NCBI RefSeq assembly: GCF_007830265.1
Contig: NZ_VLKE01000001.1
Location: 3,286,001 to 3,350,000, forward strand
DNA: 64,000 nucleotides
Reading direction: 5' to 3'
DNA from: Micromonospora olivasterospora
GTDB taxonomy: Bacteria; Actinomycetota; Actinomycetes; Mycobacteriales; Micromonosporaceae
Positions 8,171 to 18,246 of the stretch are shown here, one piece after another (the stretch's first letter is position 1; each line of letters opens with the position of its first letter). Under the pieces are notes generated by a model. It did not search any database, was not told the DNA's origin, and saw nothing but the letters and a program-made list of their open reading frames with translations. A program made the position numbers and the translations under genes.

Positions 8171-9547
8171 TCACCATGCGGCGTCCGTGCTCCCCTCTCG
8201 GTCTCCTCGCCCGGGCCTCGGGCGGCCCGGCCCGTCCGGGGCCCCTCCCCCGCTCAACGCCTCCAGCGCCAACTCCCGCTGGTTGGGACGGCCGCCGGCG
8301 ACGGGCGTACGCGAGGCCGGCACGGCGGCGGGCGGGTCGTCGGCCGCAGCGCGGTCCGGGTCGGCGCGGCCGGCCGCGGTGACCACCGCGGCCAGGCCGG
8401 TCGTCAGTGGTACGGCGGCGACCAGGCCCAGCGTGGCGACCGCGCTGCGGACGATCTCCTGTGCCAGGAACTCGCTCGTCAGGAGCTCCGTCACCGGCCG
8501 GGAATCGGCCGTGAGCAGGAGCAACAGCGGCAGCGACGCGCCCGCGTACGCCAGCACGATGGTGTTCACGGTCGAGGCGATGTGCGCCCGCCCGACCCGG
8601 GTGGCCGCCCGGTAGAGCTGCAACCGGGAGAGCCCGGGGTTGGCGTGTGCCAGCTCGGTCACCGTGGCGGCCTGCGTCACCGTGACGTCGTCGAGCACGC
8701 CGAGCGAGCCGATGATGATGCCGGCGAGCAGCAGCCCGTGCAGGTCCACGTCGCCCCGGAACATCGACAGCGTGGTGGCGTCCTCGGTGCCGTACCCGGT
8801 CAGGTGGGTGGCGGCGGTGGCCAGGGTGCCGAGGACGCCGGTGAGCACCAGGCTGCCCAGGGTGCCGAGGACGGCCACGGACGTCTGCGCGCTGACCCCG
8901 TGGGTGAGGTAGAGCACCACGAACATGATCAGCGCGGAGCCGACGATCGCGATCAGCAGCGGCGACCCGCCGTCGCCGATTCCGGGGAGCACGAAGGTCA
9001 GCAGGATCGCGAAGCTGGCGGCCAGGCCGGCCAGCGCGGCCAGCCCCCGCCAGCGGCCGAACGCGACGATCGCCAGGGCGAACACCAGCGCCAGCCAGGC
9101 CAGCGGCTTCCCGCGCTGGTGCTCCGCGATGTTGTAGCTGCTCGCCGCCGGGTCCGCCGGGTCGGTCAGCCGTACCAGGACGATCCGGTCGTCGACCGCG
9201 ACGGTGGGGGCGCCCGGGCCGGTGGGGATCGGTGTCTCGACCTGCTGCCCGGCGTCCGGCCCCTGCTCGACCCGGACGGTGACCGTGCCGCACGGGCCCT
9301 CCGCCGCCCCGGGCCCACCCTCCGGGCTCTCGGGCTGCGGCGGGCAGGGCTCGGTCACCACCCGGGTCACCGTGCCGTGGTAGCGCGGTACGGCCGCGGC
9401 GTCGTCGGTGTCCGGGCCGCCGCCGCCCGGCCAGAGGAGAAGCGCGGCGATCACGGTGAGGGCGAAGAGCGGGACCACGGTCGCGACGAGGATCCGCCGC
9501 ACCCGGGGCGGGGTGGGCGGAGCGGGTCGGCTGTGGTCGGCACCCAT
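8171..9547 (-). CDS. YibE/F-family multipass membrane protein
   Basis: A 458-residue membrane protein. After a short Pro-rich head, one helix (ILVATVVPLFALTVIAALLL) leads to an extracytoplasmic beta domain of about 120 residues, then seven or so helices. Family-typical blocks include FGRWRGLAALAGL, THGVSAQTSVAVLGTL and GSLGVLDDVTVTQAATVTEL. The start at 9547 (MGADHSRPAPP) has GGAG 8 bases upstream. YibE/F proteins are conserved but of uncertain function, possibly transport. The C-terminal tail is Pro/Arg-rich. It is divergent from the CopB-like gene with a 240-base gap in which I see no other feature. Confidence 0.8.
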   Translation of the reverse strand: MGADHSRPAPPTPPRVRRILVATVVPLFALTVIAALLLWPGGGGPDTDDAAAVPRYHGTVTRVVTEPCPPQPESPEGGPGAAEGPCGTVTVRVEQGPDAGQQVETPIPTGPGAPTVAVDDRIVLVRLTDPADPAASSYNIAEHQRGKPLAWLALVFALAIVAFGRWRGLAALAGLAASFAILLTFVLPGIGDGGSPLLIAIVGSALIMFVVLYLTHGVSAQTSVAVLGTLGSLVLTGVLGTLATAATHLTGYGTEDATTLSMFRGDVDLHGLLLAGIIIGSLGVLDDVTVTQAATVTELAHANPGLSRLQLYRAATRVGRAHIASTVNTIVLAYAGASLPLLLLLTADSRPVTELLTSEFLAQEIVRSAVATLGLVAAVPLTTGLAAVVTAAGRADPDRAAADDPPAAVPASRTPVAGGRPNQRELALEALSGGGAPDGPGRPRPGRGDREGSTDAAW

Positions 9548-9786
9548 CCACGGTCTCCAAACAGTGTCAGCGCGGGACACGGGCCGGCGGCCCCGGCGGT
9601 TCCCCGGTCCGCGCCGTCCGGCCCCACCACGGATGGTCGCTCCGCACGGGCGGGGCGGCCGGGGGGAGGATCCGGATGACCATCGCCCCGGAATCGTAGC
9701 CACCCCCACCTGCCGGTGCAGGGCTGCACGCCGTTCCGCCGGTGGTTCGGCCGGCGGCGGGTCGGCTGAACGGGCATGTTGGGGAC

Positions 9787-11801
9787 ATGGGCCACGACAG
9801 GCACGCCGGGCACGACCCCGGGATGTTCCGTCGCCGGTTCTGGCTGTGCCTGGCGCTGACCGTGCCGATCGTGGCCACCAGCCACCTGGTGGCGGGGTGG
9901 CTCGGCTACCGGCCGGAGTTTCCCGGCCGGTCGCTGATCGGCCCGGCGCTCGGCTCGGTGGTCTTCTGGTGGGCGGCTGGCCGTTCCTGGCCGGGGCGGT
10001 TCGCGAGCTGCGCGACCGGGCGCCGGGGATGATGCTGCTGGTCGCGATGGCGATCACCGTGGCGTACGCGGCCTCGCTGGCGGCCAGCGCGGGCGTGTTC
10101 GGGCTCGACTTCTGGTGGGAGCTGGCCGCGCTGGTCACCATCATGCTGCTGGGGCACTGGCAGGAGATGAAGGCGGTCGGGCAGGCCCGGGGATCGCTCG
10201 CCGCGCTGGCCGCCCTGCTGCCGGACGAGGCGGAGCGGGTCGGGCCGGACGGCGACACCGAGTGGGTCCCGGTGGCCGGGCTGCGCGTCGGGGACGTGCT
10301 GCTGGTCCGGCCCGGCGGCCGGGTGCCCGCCGACGGTCGGGTGGTCGAGGGCGCGGCCGAGCTGGACGAGTCGATGATCACGGGCGAGTCCCGCCCGGTC
10401 GCCAGGTCGACGGGGGACCGGGTCGTGGCCGGCACGGTCGCGACCGACTCGGCGGTCCGGGTGGAGGTGCGGGCGCTCGGCGAGGAGACCACCCTCGCCG
10501 GCATCCGGCGGATGGTCGCCGAGGCGCAGCGCTCCAGCGGCCGGGCCCAGGTGCTCGCCGACCGCTTCGCGGCGTGGCTGTTCTACGTGGCCACCGCCAC
10601 CGCCGTCGTGACCGTGCTGGTCTGGACCGCCCTCGGCCGCCCCGACGAGGCCGTCGTGCGGACCGTCACCGTGCTGGTGATCGCCTGCCCGCACGCGCTC
10701 GGCCTGGCGATCCCGCTGGTCGTCGCGCTCTCCACGGCGGTCGCGGCGCGCTCCGGCGTCCTCGTCAAGAGCCGGCTCGCGCTGGAGCGGATGCGCACCG
10801 TCGACGCGGTGCTGTTCGACAAGACCGGGACGCTGACCCGGGGCGAGCACGTGCTCACCGGTGTCGCGGCCGTCGCGGGGACCGGCGAGGACGAGGCGCT
10901 GCGGCTGGCCGCCCGGGTCGAGGCCGACAGCGAGCACCCGTTGGCCCGGGCTATCGTCGCGGCCGCCGGGCCGCCCGGCGGGGCCGCACCGGCCACCGGG
11001 TTCCGCTCGCTGCCCGGGCGGGGGGTCCAGGCGACGATCGACGGTACGGCGTACGCGGTGGGCGGGCCGGCCCTGCTGCGGGAGGTGGGTGCGGACCTTC
11101 CCGCCGAGCTGCACCGGGCCGCCGCGGACTGGGCGGCCCGCGGTGCCGCCGTGCTGCACCTGGTCCGCCTGCCCCGCACCGTGCTCGCGGCGTTCGCCCT
11201 GGCGGACGAGGTACGCCCCGAGGCCCGGGCCGCGATCGACGAGCTGCGCGCCCTGGGGGTCGGGACGATCGCCATGATCACCGGGGACGCCGCTCCGGTG
11301 GCCCGGGCGGTCGCCGCCGACCTCGGCTTCCGGCCCGGGCTGGACGAGGTCTTCGCGGAGGTGCTCCCGACCGACAAGGACGAGAAGGTCGCCGACCTCC
11401 AGCGCCGACGGCTGACCGTGGCGATGGTCGGCGACGGGGTGAACGACGCCCCGGCGCTGGCCCGGGCCGACGTGGGCATCGCGATCGGGGCCGGCACCGA
11501 CGTGGCGATCGAGTCCGCCGGGGTGGTGCTCGCCTCGTCCGACCCGCGCGCGGTGGCCGCGGTGATCCGGCTGTCCCGGGCGTCGTACCGGAAGATGGTG
11601 CAGAACCTTGCCTGGGCGGCCGGCTACAACGTGGTCGCGCTGCCGCTGGCCGCCGGCGCGCTGGCGCGGGCCGGGGTGGCGCTGAGTCCGGCCGCCGCCG
11701 CGGTGCTGATGTCGGCGTCCACCATCGTCGTGGCGCTGAACGCCCAGCTGCTGCGCCGGGTGCGCCTCGGAGCGGGTGCCGCTGCGCAGGATCGTGCTTG
11801 A
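9787..11801 (+). CDS. copB: CopB-like P1B-type ATPase (CPH motif), one frameshift
   Basis: Heavy-metal export ATPase of the CPH subtype, usually linked to Cu or Ag. The N-terminus (start 9787) is His-rich (MGHDRHAGHDPGMFRRR) and begins the first membrane helices in one frame; from about 9970 the rest continues in another. Restoring one G in the run at 9967-9976 (WW then GGWPFLAGAVRE) joins them. The remaining protein has all P-type landmarks: TGES, the CPH metal site (IACPHALGL), DKTGTLT with the phosphorylated Asp, SEHPLA, and VGDGVNDAPA. It lies beside the csoR/copZ/copA genes on the same side of the copper regulon. If the frameshift is real the protein loses its first two helices. Confidence 0.8.
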
Positions 11802-11805
11802 ACGC

Positions 11806-11846
11806 GGAAGCAGTGGCCTCCGAGCCGCTCGGAGGCCACTGCTTCC
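11806..11846. terminator. Perfect 19-bp hairpin, bidirectional terminator
   Basis: Arms 11806-11824 and 11828-11846, loop CCG. Lies between the CopB-like gene and the convergent csoR gene. Confidence 0.8.
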
Positions 11847-11922
11847 CGGATCGAGCATGATCTTGGTGAGGGCTGACGCGGGCGTGGCGGGGCCGGCGGC
11901 CACCGGCCGCCACTCCCGCGGG

Positions 11923-12225
11923 TCAGCCGCGCTTCATCAGGCGGCCGACGGCGGCCATCATTTCGGTGGCCATCTCGTCGGCCCGGCCCTCGGCGGCGCC
12001 CTCGTGCATGCAGTGCCGGGCGTGCCCGTCGAGCAGGCCGAGGGCGACCTTGTCCAGGGCGGCCTGGATCGCCGAGATCTGGGTGAGCACGTCGATGCAG
12101 TAGCGGTCCTCGTCGACCATCTTCTCGATGCCGCGGACCTGGCCCTCGACGCGGCGGAGCCGCGCGAGCAGCTGGTCCTTGCTGGCGGTGTACCCGCGGA
12201 CGGGGGTGGGCGTCGGTCCGGTCAT
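11923..12225 (-). CDS. csoR: CsoR copper-sensing repressor
   Basis: All-helical 100-residue repressor that releases DNA on binding Cu(I). The copper ligands are in place: Cys in DRYCIDVLTQ and His and Cys in GHARHCMHEG. The block LARLRRVEGQVRGIEKMVDE is the DNA-facing helix typical of the family. Start ATG at 12225. It is divergent from copZ, and three G/C-tract palindromes of the CsoR operator kind lie in the 150 bases between them, so it should repress copZ-copA and perhaps itself. Confidence 0.92.
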   Translation of the reverse strand: MTGPTPTPVRGYTASKDQLLARLRRVEGQVRGIEKMVDEDRYCIDVLTQISAIQAALDKVALGLLDGHARHCMHEGAAEGRADEMATEMMAAVGRLMKRG

Positions 12226-12241
12226 GCGAACGAGGATAGCG

Positions 12242-12256
12242 TACCCCTGGGGGGTA
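12242..12256. promoter_or_regulatory. CsoR-type operator 1
   Basis: Palindrome TACCCCTGGGGGGTA just upstream of csoR: T-A flanking facing C and G tracts, the known CsoR box pattern. Closest to csoR, so a candidate for autoregulation. Confidence 0.7.
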
Positions 12257-12280
12257 TGGTACCGTCCGAGCGTGGCGCCG

Positions 12281-12296
12281 ATACCCCCACCGGGTA
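12281..12296. promoter_or_regulatory. CsoR-type operator 2, weaker
   Basis: ATACCCCCACCGGGTA, an imperfect version of the same C-tract/G-tract palindrome, midway between csoR and copZ. Confidence 0.45.
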
Positions 12297-12332
12297 CCGG
12301 TAGCGTGAGCAGGCCGACGTGCGCCCCGCTCT

Positions 12333-12347
12333 TACCCCCGGGGGGTA
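12333..12347. promoter_or_regulatory. CsoR-type operator 3
   Basis: TACCCCCGGGGGGTA, near-perfect palindrome 30 bases before copZ, where it would cover the copZ promoter. Confidence 0.75.
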
Positions 12348-12376
12348 TCATGGGGCGCGGTGAGAGGAGAGGTTCC

Positions 12377-12586
12377 ATGGTCACCACGACGTACCAGGTG
12401 CAGGGCATGACCTGCGGGCACTGCGTCAACGCGGTCAGCGCCGAGGTCGGCGCGATCGAGGGCGTCAGCGAGGTCCAGGTGGACCTGGCCACCGGCCGGG
12501 TCACCGTCACCAGCGAGCGCCCGCTGGACACCGACGCCGTGCGCGCCGCCGTCGACGAGGCCGGGTACGACCTCGTCGGCGCGTGA
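12377..12586 (+). CDS. copZ: CopZ copper chaperone
   Basis: Cytoplasmic 69-residue HMA-domain protein that carries Cu(I) to CopA. The metal loop is GMTCGHC at residues 10-16. The ferredoxin-like beta-alpha-beta repeats are complete (VQVDLATGRVTV, AVDEAGYDLV). A GAGAGGAGAGG ribosome site sits 3 bases before the ATG at 12377. It is the first gene of a three-gene operon with the next two genes, under the CsoR boxes. Confidence 0.92.
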   Translation: MVTTTYQVQGMTCGHCVNAVSAEVGAIEGVSEVQVDLATGRVTVTSERPLDTDAVRAAVDEAGYDLVGA

Positions 12587-12617
12587 CGTCGTTCGACCCG
12601 GAGAACGAGGTGCCACG

Positions 12618-13613
12618 ATGAACACGGCGACGAAGCTGAGCGGTTTCGCTCTCGGCCTCGCGGCGGTGTTCGGCGCGGCGTACGGGGTCGGCCAGGTCGC
12701 CGGCCCCGTCGCCCCCGCCGCCGAGACCCGCCACGACACCGGCGACACCGCCCACGACGACCCCGCCGGGGTGAGCCCCGGCCACGCCGACGCCCACGCA
12801 CCCGCCGGCGTCGCCGCCCACCTGCCGGGCGGCCTGCTCGTCTCGGACCAGGGCTACACCCTCACCCCGCTGGCCGAGGCGCCGGCCGGCGACTTCGTCT
12901 TCCGGATCACCGGCCCGGACGGGCGGCCGGTCACCCGGTACGACGTCGCGCACGACAGGCGCATGCACCTGATCGTCGCCCGCCGGGACCTGTCCGGCTT
13001 CCGCCACGTGCACCCCGAGATGGCCCCGGACGGCACCTGGCGGGTCGCGTCCCCGCTCGCCGGCGCCGGCGTCTGGCGGGCGTTCGCCGACTTCACCCCC
13101 ACCGGCGGCCCGGCGCTGACCCTCGGCGTCGACGTCATCGTGCCCGGCCCGCTCGAGGCCCGGCCGCTGCCCGCCGCGGCGACCAGCGCCACCGTCGACG
13201 GCTACACCGTCACCCTGGCCGGCGTCCCACGGCCCGGCCACGCCAGCGAGCTGACCCTGACCGTGAGCCGGGACGGCGCGCCGGTCACCGACCTCCAGCC
13301 CTACCTCGGTGCGTACGGCCACCTGGTCGCGCTGCGCCGGGGGGACCTGGCCTACCTGCACGTGCATCCCGAGGGGGCACCCGGCGACGGGCGGACCCCG
13401 GCCGGGCCCGCGGTGACGTTCTCCGCGGAGTTCCCCGCGGCCGGCGCCTACCGGCTCTACCTCGACTTCCGCCACGGCGACGCGGTGCGGACGGCCGAGT
13501 TCACCGTCGTCGTCCCCGGAACGGGCGACGCGGCGACCGCCGGCACCCCGACGGCCACCGCCACCCCGACCGCCGGCGCCGGCCACGGCGCCCCCGGTCA
13601 CGGCCACGACTGA
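12618..13613 (+). CDS. His-rich secreted/anchored metal-binding protein of the cop operon
   Basis: A 331-residue protein with an N-terminal signal/anchor helix ([16 protein letters not shown]). The next 50 residues are His/Asp-rich ([18 protein letters not shown]). Two similar beta domains follow, each carrying a His-X-His-Pro motif: FRHVHPEM and YLHVHPEG. The tail is Thr/Pro-rich and ends [10 protein letters not shown]. This kind of protein is often found between copZ and copA in actinobacteria and probably binds copper outside the membrane. It starts 31 bases after copZ and stops 13 bases before copA, so it is co-transcribed. The exact role is unproven. Confidence 0.75.
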   Translation: MNTATKLSGFALGLAAVFGAAYGVGQVAGPVAPAAETRHDTGDTAHDDPAGVSPGHADAHAPAGVAAHLPGGLLVSDQGYTLTPLAEAPAGDFVFRITGPDGRPVTRYDVAHDRRMHLIVARRDLSGFRHVHPEMAPDGTWRVASPLAGAGVWRAFADFTPTGGPALTLGVDVIVPGPLEARPLPAAATSATVDGYTVTLAGVPRPGHASELTLTVSRDGAPVTDLQPYLGAYGHLVALRRGDLAYLHVHPEGAPGDGRTPAGPAVTFSAEFPAAGAYRLYLDFRHGDAVRTAEFTVVVPGTGDAATAGTPTATATPTAGAGHGAPGHGHD

Positions 13614-13626
13614 CAGGAGGGCAGCG

Positions 13627-15885
13627 ATGACTTTGCCCGCGAGACCGTTGCGGGTCGCGCCGAACCGGATCGAGCTGGCGATCGGCGGGATGACCTGCGC
13701 GTCGTGCGCCGCCCGGATCGAGAAGAAGCTCAACCGGATGGACGGCGTGACGGCCACGGTCAACTACGCCACCGAGAAGGCCGCCGTCTCGTACCCCGAC
13801 GGCGTCACCCCGGACGACCTGATCGCCACCGTCGAGAAGACCGGCTACACGGCCGCCGTGCCGCCGCCCCCGGCGCCCGCCGGTGTCGAGCGGGAAGCCA
13901 CCGAGCCGGCGGACGAGCTGCGCGGGCTGCGTACCCGGCTGTGGGTGTCGGTCGCGCTGACCGTGCCGGTGATCGTGCTCGCCATGGTCCCGGCCTGGCA
14001 GTTCGACTACTGGCAGTGGCTGTCGCTGACGCTGGCCGCCCCGGTGGTGGCCTACGGGGGCCTGCCCCTCCACCGGGCCGCGTGGATCAACCTGCGGCAC
14101 GGCGCGGCGACGATGGACACCCTCGTCTCGATCGGCACCCTCGCCGCGTTCGGCTGGTCGCTCTGGGCGCTGTTCCTCGGCGACGCCGGCATGCCGGGGA
14201 TGACCCACCCGTTCCGCCTCGACATCACCCGCACGGACGGGGCCGGCAACATCTACCTGGAGACGGCCGCCGGGGTGACCGCGTTCATCCTCGCCGGCCG
14301 GTACTTCGAGGCCCGGTCGAAGCGCACCGCCGGTGCGGCGCTGCGGGCCCTGCTGGAGTTGGGCGCCAGGGACGTCGCCGTGCTGCGCGGCGGGGTGGAG
14401 ACCCGGATCCCGGTGGACCAGCTCGCCGTGGGCGACCGGTTCGTGGTCCGCCCCGGCGAGAAGATCGCCACCGACGGGGTGGTGGACGAGGGCACGTCGG
14501 CCGTCGACGCCAGCATGCTCACCGGCGAGTCCGTGCCGGTCGAGGTGGGCCCGGGCGACACCGTGGTCGGTGCGACCGTGAACGCCGGCGGCCGGCTGGT
14601 GGTGACCGCGACCCGGATCGGCGGCGACACCCAGCTCGCCCAGATGGCGCGGCTGGTCGAGCAGGCGCAGACCGGCAAGGCGGCCGTGCAGCGGCTGGCC
14701 GACCGGATCTCCGGGGTGTTCGTGCCGATCGTGATCGCCCTCGCCGTCGGCGCGCTGGGCTGGTGGCTGGGCGCCGGGGCCGGGCCGACGGCCGCGTTCA
14801 CCGCCGCCGTCGCGGTGCTGATCATCGCCTGCCCGTGCGCGCTCGGCCTGGCCACCCCGACCGCGCTGCTCGTCGGCACCGGGCGGGGCGCGCAGCTCGG
14901 GATCCTGATCAAGGGGCCGGAGGTGCTGGAGTCCACCCGCCGGGTGGACACGGTGGTGCTGGACAAGACCGGCACCGTGACCACCGGCCGGATGACCCTG
15001 GTCGACGTGCTGCCCGCCGACGGCGAGGACGCCGCCGAGCTGCTGCGGCTGGCCGGGGCGCTGGAGGCGGCCAGCGAGCACCCGATCGCCCGGGCGGTCG
15101 CCGCCGGGGCGGCCGAGGACGGCCCGCTCGCCCCGGTCACCGGCTTCGCCAACGCCGAGGGGCTGGGCGTCACCGGGACGGTCGACGGCCGCGAGGTGAC
15201 CGTCGGCCGGCCGCGACTGCTGCGCGAGCGCGGACTCGACGTACCGGAGGAGGTCGCGCGGGCCGTGACCGACGCGGAGGCCGCCGGCCGGACGGCGGTG
15301 CTGGCCGGCTGGGACGGCGGCGCCCGGGGTGTGCTCGCGGTGGCCGACGTGGTCAAACCGACCAGCGCGGCGGCGGTCGCCGGGCTGCGCGCGCTCGGCC
15401 TGGCCCCGGTACTGCTCACCGGCGACAACGCCATCGTGGCCCGGGCCGTGGCGGCCGAGGTCGGCATCGACGAGGTGATCGCCGAGGTGCTGCCGGCCGA
15501 CAAGGTGGACGTGGTCCGGCGGCTCCAGGCCGAGGGGCGGACGGTGGCGATGGTCGGCGACGGGATCAACGACGCGGCCGCGCTCGCCCAGGCCGACCTG
15601 GGGCTGGCGATGGGCACGGGCACCGACGTGGCGATCGAGGCGAGCGACCTGACCCTGGTCCGGGGCGACCTGACCGCCGCGGTCGACGCGATCCGCCTGT
15701 CCCGCCGCACGCTGGCGATCATCAAGGGCAACCTGTTCTGGGCCTTCGCCTACAACGTGGCCGCCCTGCCCCTGGCCGCCGCCGGCCTGCTCAACCCGAT
15801 GATCGCGGGCGCGGCGATGGCCTTCTCCTCGGTCTTCGTCGTCGCCAACAGCCTCCGCCTGCGCCGCTTCCGCGCCGTGGCGTGA
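13627..15885 (+). CDS. copA: CopA copper-exporting P1B-1 ATPase
   Basis: Cu(I) efflux pump, 752 residues. One N-terminal HMA domain with GMTCASC (residues 21-27), then eight membrane helices with the CPC motif ([14 protein letters not shown]), actuator TGES, phosphorylation site [15 protein letters not shown], and [10 protein letters not shown]. All catalytic elements are intact. Ribosome site GGAGGG lies 5-6 bases before the ATG. Last gene of the CsoR-controlled operon, followed by a long hairpin. Confidence 0.93.
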   Translation: MTLPARPLRVAPNRIELAIGGMTCASCAARIEKKLNRMDGVTATVNYATEKAAVSYPDGVTPDDLIATVEKTGYTAAVPPPPAPAGVEREATEPADELRGLRTRLWVSVALTVPVIVLAMVPAWQFDYWQWLSLTLAAPVVAYGGLPLHRAAWINLRHGAATMDTLVSIGTLAAFGWSLWALFLGDAGMPGMTHPFRLDITRTDGAGNIYLETAAGVTAFILAGRYFEARSKRTAGAALRALLELGARDVAVLRGGVETRIPVDQLAVGDRFVVRPGEKIATDGVVDEGTSAVDASMLTGESVPVEVGPGDTVVGATVNAGGRLVVTATRIGGDTQLAQMARLVEQAQTGKAAVQRLADRISGVFVPIVIALAVGALGWWLGAGAGPTAAFTAAVAVLIIACPCALGLATPTALLVGTGRGAQLGILIKGPEVLESTRRVDTVVLDKTGTVTTGRMTLVDVLPADGEDAAELLRLAGALEAASEHPIARAVAAGAAEDGPLAPVTGFANAEGLGVTGTVDGREVTVGRPRLLRERGLDVPEEVARAVTDAEAAGRTAVLAGWDGGARGVLAVADVVKPTSAAAVAGLRALGLAPVLLTGDNAIVARAVAAEVGIDEVIAEVLPADKVDVVRRLQAEGRTVAMVGDGINDAAALAQADLGLAMGTGTDVAIEASDLTLVRGDLTAAVDAIRLSRRTLAIIKGNLFWAFAYNVAALPLAAAGLLNPMIAGAAMAFSSVFVVANSLRLRRFRAVA

Positions 15886-15894
15886 TCCCGACGA

Positions 15895-15945
15895 TCATGG
15901 AGTTGGCGGCCGGTTCGGGCACTGGAACCGCCGCCAACTCCATGA
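15895..15945 (+). terminator. Terminator of the cop operon
   Basis: Arms 15895-15910 and 15930-15945 are perfectly complementary, and the stem extends inward by a further 6 pairs after a single bulge. Lies 9 bases after the copA stop. Confidence 0.75.
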
Positions 15946-16047
15946 CCGCCGCCGGAGGGGGGGACAGGCGGGCATGGTTGGGGCGTCCGGGGCGGGGTAC
16001 CTGAAGGGCGTACGGGAACAGGCAGACCACGGCAGTGGAGGTTCACG

Positions 16048-16221
16048 ATGGGTATCGACGACAAGATCGCCAACGCTTCCGAGGACGCCGCCGGCAAGTT
16101 GAAGGAGGGCGCCGGGCGGGCCACCGACAACGAGCGGCTGGAGGCCGAGGGGCGCAACGACCAGGCCGCCGCCAACCTCAAGCAGGCCGGCGAGAAGATC
16201 AAGGACGCCTTCCGGAGCTGA
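16048..16221 (+). CDS. CsbD-family stress protein
   Basis: A 57-residue very hydrophilic protein, MGIDDKIANASEDAAGKLKE with later NERLEAEGRNDQAAANL and KQAGEKIKDAF, the CsbD pattern. GGAGG lies 6 bases upstream of the ATG at 16048. CsbD proteins are general-stress proteins of unknown mechanism, often under sigma-B-like control. A hairpin follows the stop. Confidence 0.88.
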   Translation: MGIDDKIANASEDAAGKLKEGAGRATDNERLEAEGRNDQAAANLKQAGEKIKDAFRS

Positions 16222-16237
16222 CTCGCGACCGCTCACC

Positions 16238-16271
16238 ACGCGCCGGGCCGACCCACGTCGGTCCGGCGCGT
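16238..16271 (+). terminator. Hairpin terminator after the CsbD gene
   Basis: 15-base arms (16238-16252, 16257-16271) with one mismatch and a 4-base loop, 17 bases after the stop. Confidence 0.65.
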
Positions 16272-16287
16272 CGTGTCCGATCCGCCC

Positions 16288-16347
16288 GAGGCCGGCCGAC
16301 CCCGGCCACGACGCGCCCGCCGCGCGGCGTGGCCGGGTCGGCCGGCC
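16288..16347. repeat. Long GC hairpin
   Basis: A 60-base region whose ends (from GAGGCCGGCCGACCC to its complement) fold back with a single-base bulge. It follows the previous hairpin by 16 bases, just before the lipoprotein gene. Either a second terminator or a transcript-stabilising structure. Confidence 0.5.
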
Positions 16348-16395
16348 TCGGACCCGGCGGGCATGCTGGATCCTCCACAACCGAACGGGGAGAAG

Positions 16396-16905
16396 ATGTC
16401 TCGTCACGCCGTGTCCACGCTGCGTACCGCCGTCGTCGTCGTGGCGGTGGCGGCGGTCGCCGCCGGCTGCCAGCCGGCCGAGGACGGCGCGGGGGAGCCC
16501 GCCGCCGCCCCGACCAGCACCGCGGCGGTGGCGCCGACCGTTGCCGAGCCGACGCCGTCCGGGTCGCCGACCGCCGTCACGGCCGCCAACACCGAGCAGG
16601 TGTGTCGCGCGGTCGACAAGCTGATCCTCGCCGGCAGCAGGAGGCTCGCCGCGGACTCGGCCGCCGCCACGCGCGACGAGGCGACCCCCGAGGAGTTGAA
16701 CGCGCGGCTCAAGCGGACCCTCGCCGGGCTCGCCGACGACGTACGCGACCAGGCGGGCCGGGCCGAGGACCCGCGGATCGAGGCCCTGATCGCGGACATT
16801 GCGCGGCGGCTCGACGCGGGCGCCCGGTCGAGCAGCCCCGCCAAGTGGATGGGCGACACCTTCGTCGACATCCCGCCGAGGCTGGCCCGGGACTGCCGCG
16901 CCTGA
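16396..16905 (+). CDS. Putative lipoprotein
   Basis: A 169-residue protein starting at 16396 after GGGGAGAAG. Residues 1-25 are a lipoprotein signal with lipobox AVAAGC; an Ala/Thr/Pro-rich linker follows, then a helical domain of about 100 residues with one Cys at TEQVCRAVDK and one at the end (RDCRA) that may form a disulfide. No family recognised. Convergent with the sigma factor gene. Confidence 0.7.
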   Translation: MSRHAVSTLRTAVVVVAVAAVAAGCQPAEDGAGEPAAAPTSTAAVAPTVAEPTPSGSPTAVTAANTEQVCRAVDKLILAGSRRLAADSAAATRDEATPEELNARLKRTLAGLADDVRDQAGRAEDPRIEALIADIARRLDAGARSSSPAKWMGDTFVDIPPRLARDCRA

Positions 16906-16995
16906 CCCAACCGGCCTCGCCGGTGCGTCCGGCGGAGCCATCCGCCGGGCGTCCACGCCGCCGCCGATCAGCGTGTTCTCCGCCGGCCGTCGCGC

Positions 16996-18246
16996 CTATC
17001 GCCGATCGGCCAGCCGGGCCGCTCGCACCTCCAGGTAGCGCTGTTCCGGCAGGCTCGTCGTGGCCCGGGCCGCCGCCAGGTACGCCTCCCTGGCGGCGGC
17101 CAGCTCGCCGGCCAGCTCCAGCAGGTGGGCCCGGACGGCGTAAAGCCGGTGGTGCCCGGCCGTGCGTTCGTCGTCGTCCAGCGGGGCGAGCAGGGCCAGC
17201 CCGGCCCGCGGACCGTCCGCCATGGCCACCGCGGCGGCCTGGTTGAGGGTGACCATCGGGTTCGGGGCGACCCGGGCCAGCAGCCGGTACAGGGCCGTGA
17301 TCTGCCGCCAGTCGGTCTCGGCGGCGCTCGGCGCCTCGGCGTGCACCGCCGCGATGGCCGCCTGGAGCTGGTACGGCCCCGGCGGCGACCAGGTCAGCGC
17401 CTCGGTGACCAGGGCGGTCCCCTCCTCGATCTCGGTCCGGTTCCACCGGCCGCGGTCCTGCTCGGCCAGCGGGACCAGCTCGCCGTCCGGCCCGGTCCGC
17501 GCCGCCCGGTGCGCGTCGGTGAGCAGCATCAGCGCCAGCAGCCCGGCAACCTCGCCGTCGTCGGGCAGCAGCCGGTGCAGCTCCCGGGCCAGCCGGATCG
17601 CCTCCCCGGTCAGCTCGGCGCGCCGCAGGTCCGGCCCGCTGGACGCCGTGTACCCCTCGTTGAACACCAGGTAGAGCACCTGGACCACGGCGCGCAACCG
17701 CTCGTCCCGCTCGGCGGGCGACGGCATGGCGAACCGGGCGCCGGCCGCCTCGATCCGCTGCTTGGCCCGCCGGATGCGCTGGCTCATGGTCGCCTCGGGC
17801 ACCAGGTACGCGCGGGCGATCTGCGCGGTGGTCAGCCCGCCCACCGCGCGCAGCGTCAGCGCCACCTGCGCCGGCCGGTTCAGCGCCGGGTGGCAGCACA
17901 GGAACAGCAGCCGCAGCGTGTCGTCGCCGGCCGGCGGCTCCTCGTCGGGTGGCGGGGCGACTCCCGCGTACGCCGGCTCGCGGACGGCCACCGCGACCTC
18001 GCGGTCCCGGCGGGCGCGCTCGCTGCGCCAGGCGTCGGTGAGCCGGCGGGTCGCCACGGTGACCAGCCACGACCGGGGGTGCTCCGGCACACCGTCGGCG
18101 GGCCACTGGGTCGCGGCGGCCAGCAGGGCCTCCTGCACGGCGTCCTCGCAGGCGTCGAACTGCCCGTGCCGGCGGACGAGCAGGCCGAGGACCTGCGGCG
18201 CGAGCGTGCGCAGCAGGTCCTCGACGGTCGGGCCGGGACCGGTCAC
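16996..18246 (-). CDS. ECF42-type RNA polymerase sigma factor with C-terminal extension
   Basis: Extracytoplasmic-function sigma factor of 416 residues. Region 2 contains CEDAVQEALLAA and PRSWLVTVATRRLTDAWR; region 4 contains GGLTTAQIARAYLVPEATMS followed by QRIRRAKQRI. After that comes an extension of about 230 residues with helical-repeat character and the VFNEGYTAS block, the hallmark of the ECF42 group. There is no anti-sigma gene; ECF42 factors are instead paired with DGPF proteins, and exactly that gene overlaps upstream by 4 bases (ATGA at 18243-18246). The extension is thought to control activity. Confidence 0.88.
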   Translation of the reverse strand: MTGPGPTVEDLLRTLAPQVLGLLVRRHGQFDACEDAVQEALLAAATQWPADGVPEHPRSWLVTVATRRLTDAWRSERARRDREVAVAVREPAYAGVAPPPDEEPPAGDDTLRLLFLCCHPALNRPAQVALTLRAVGGLTTAQIARAYLVPEATMSQRIRRAKQRIEAAGARFAMPSPAERDERLRAVVQVLYLVFNEGYTASSGPDLRRAELTGEAIRLARELHRLLPDDGEVAGLLALMLLTDAHRAARTGPDGELVPLAEQDRGRWNRTEIEEGTALVTEALTWSPPGPYQLQAAIAAVHAEAPSAAETDWRQITALYRLLARVAPNPMVTLNQAAAVAMADGPRAGLALLAPLDDDERTAGHHRLYAVRAHLLELAGELAAAREAYLAAARATTSLPEQRYLEVRAARLADRR

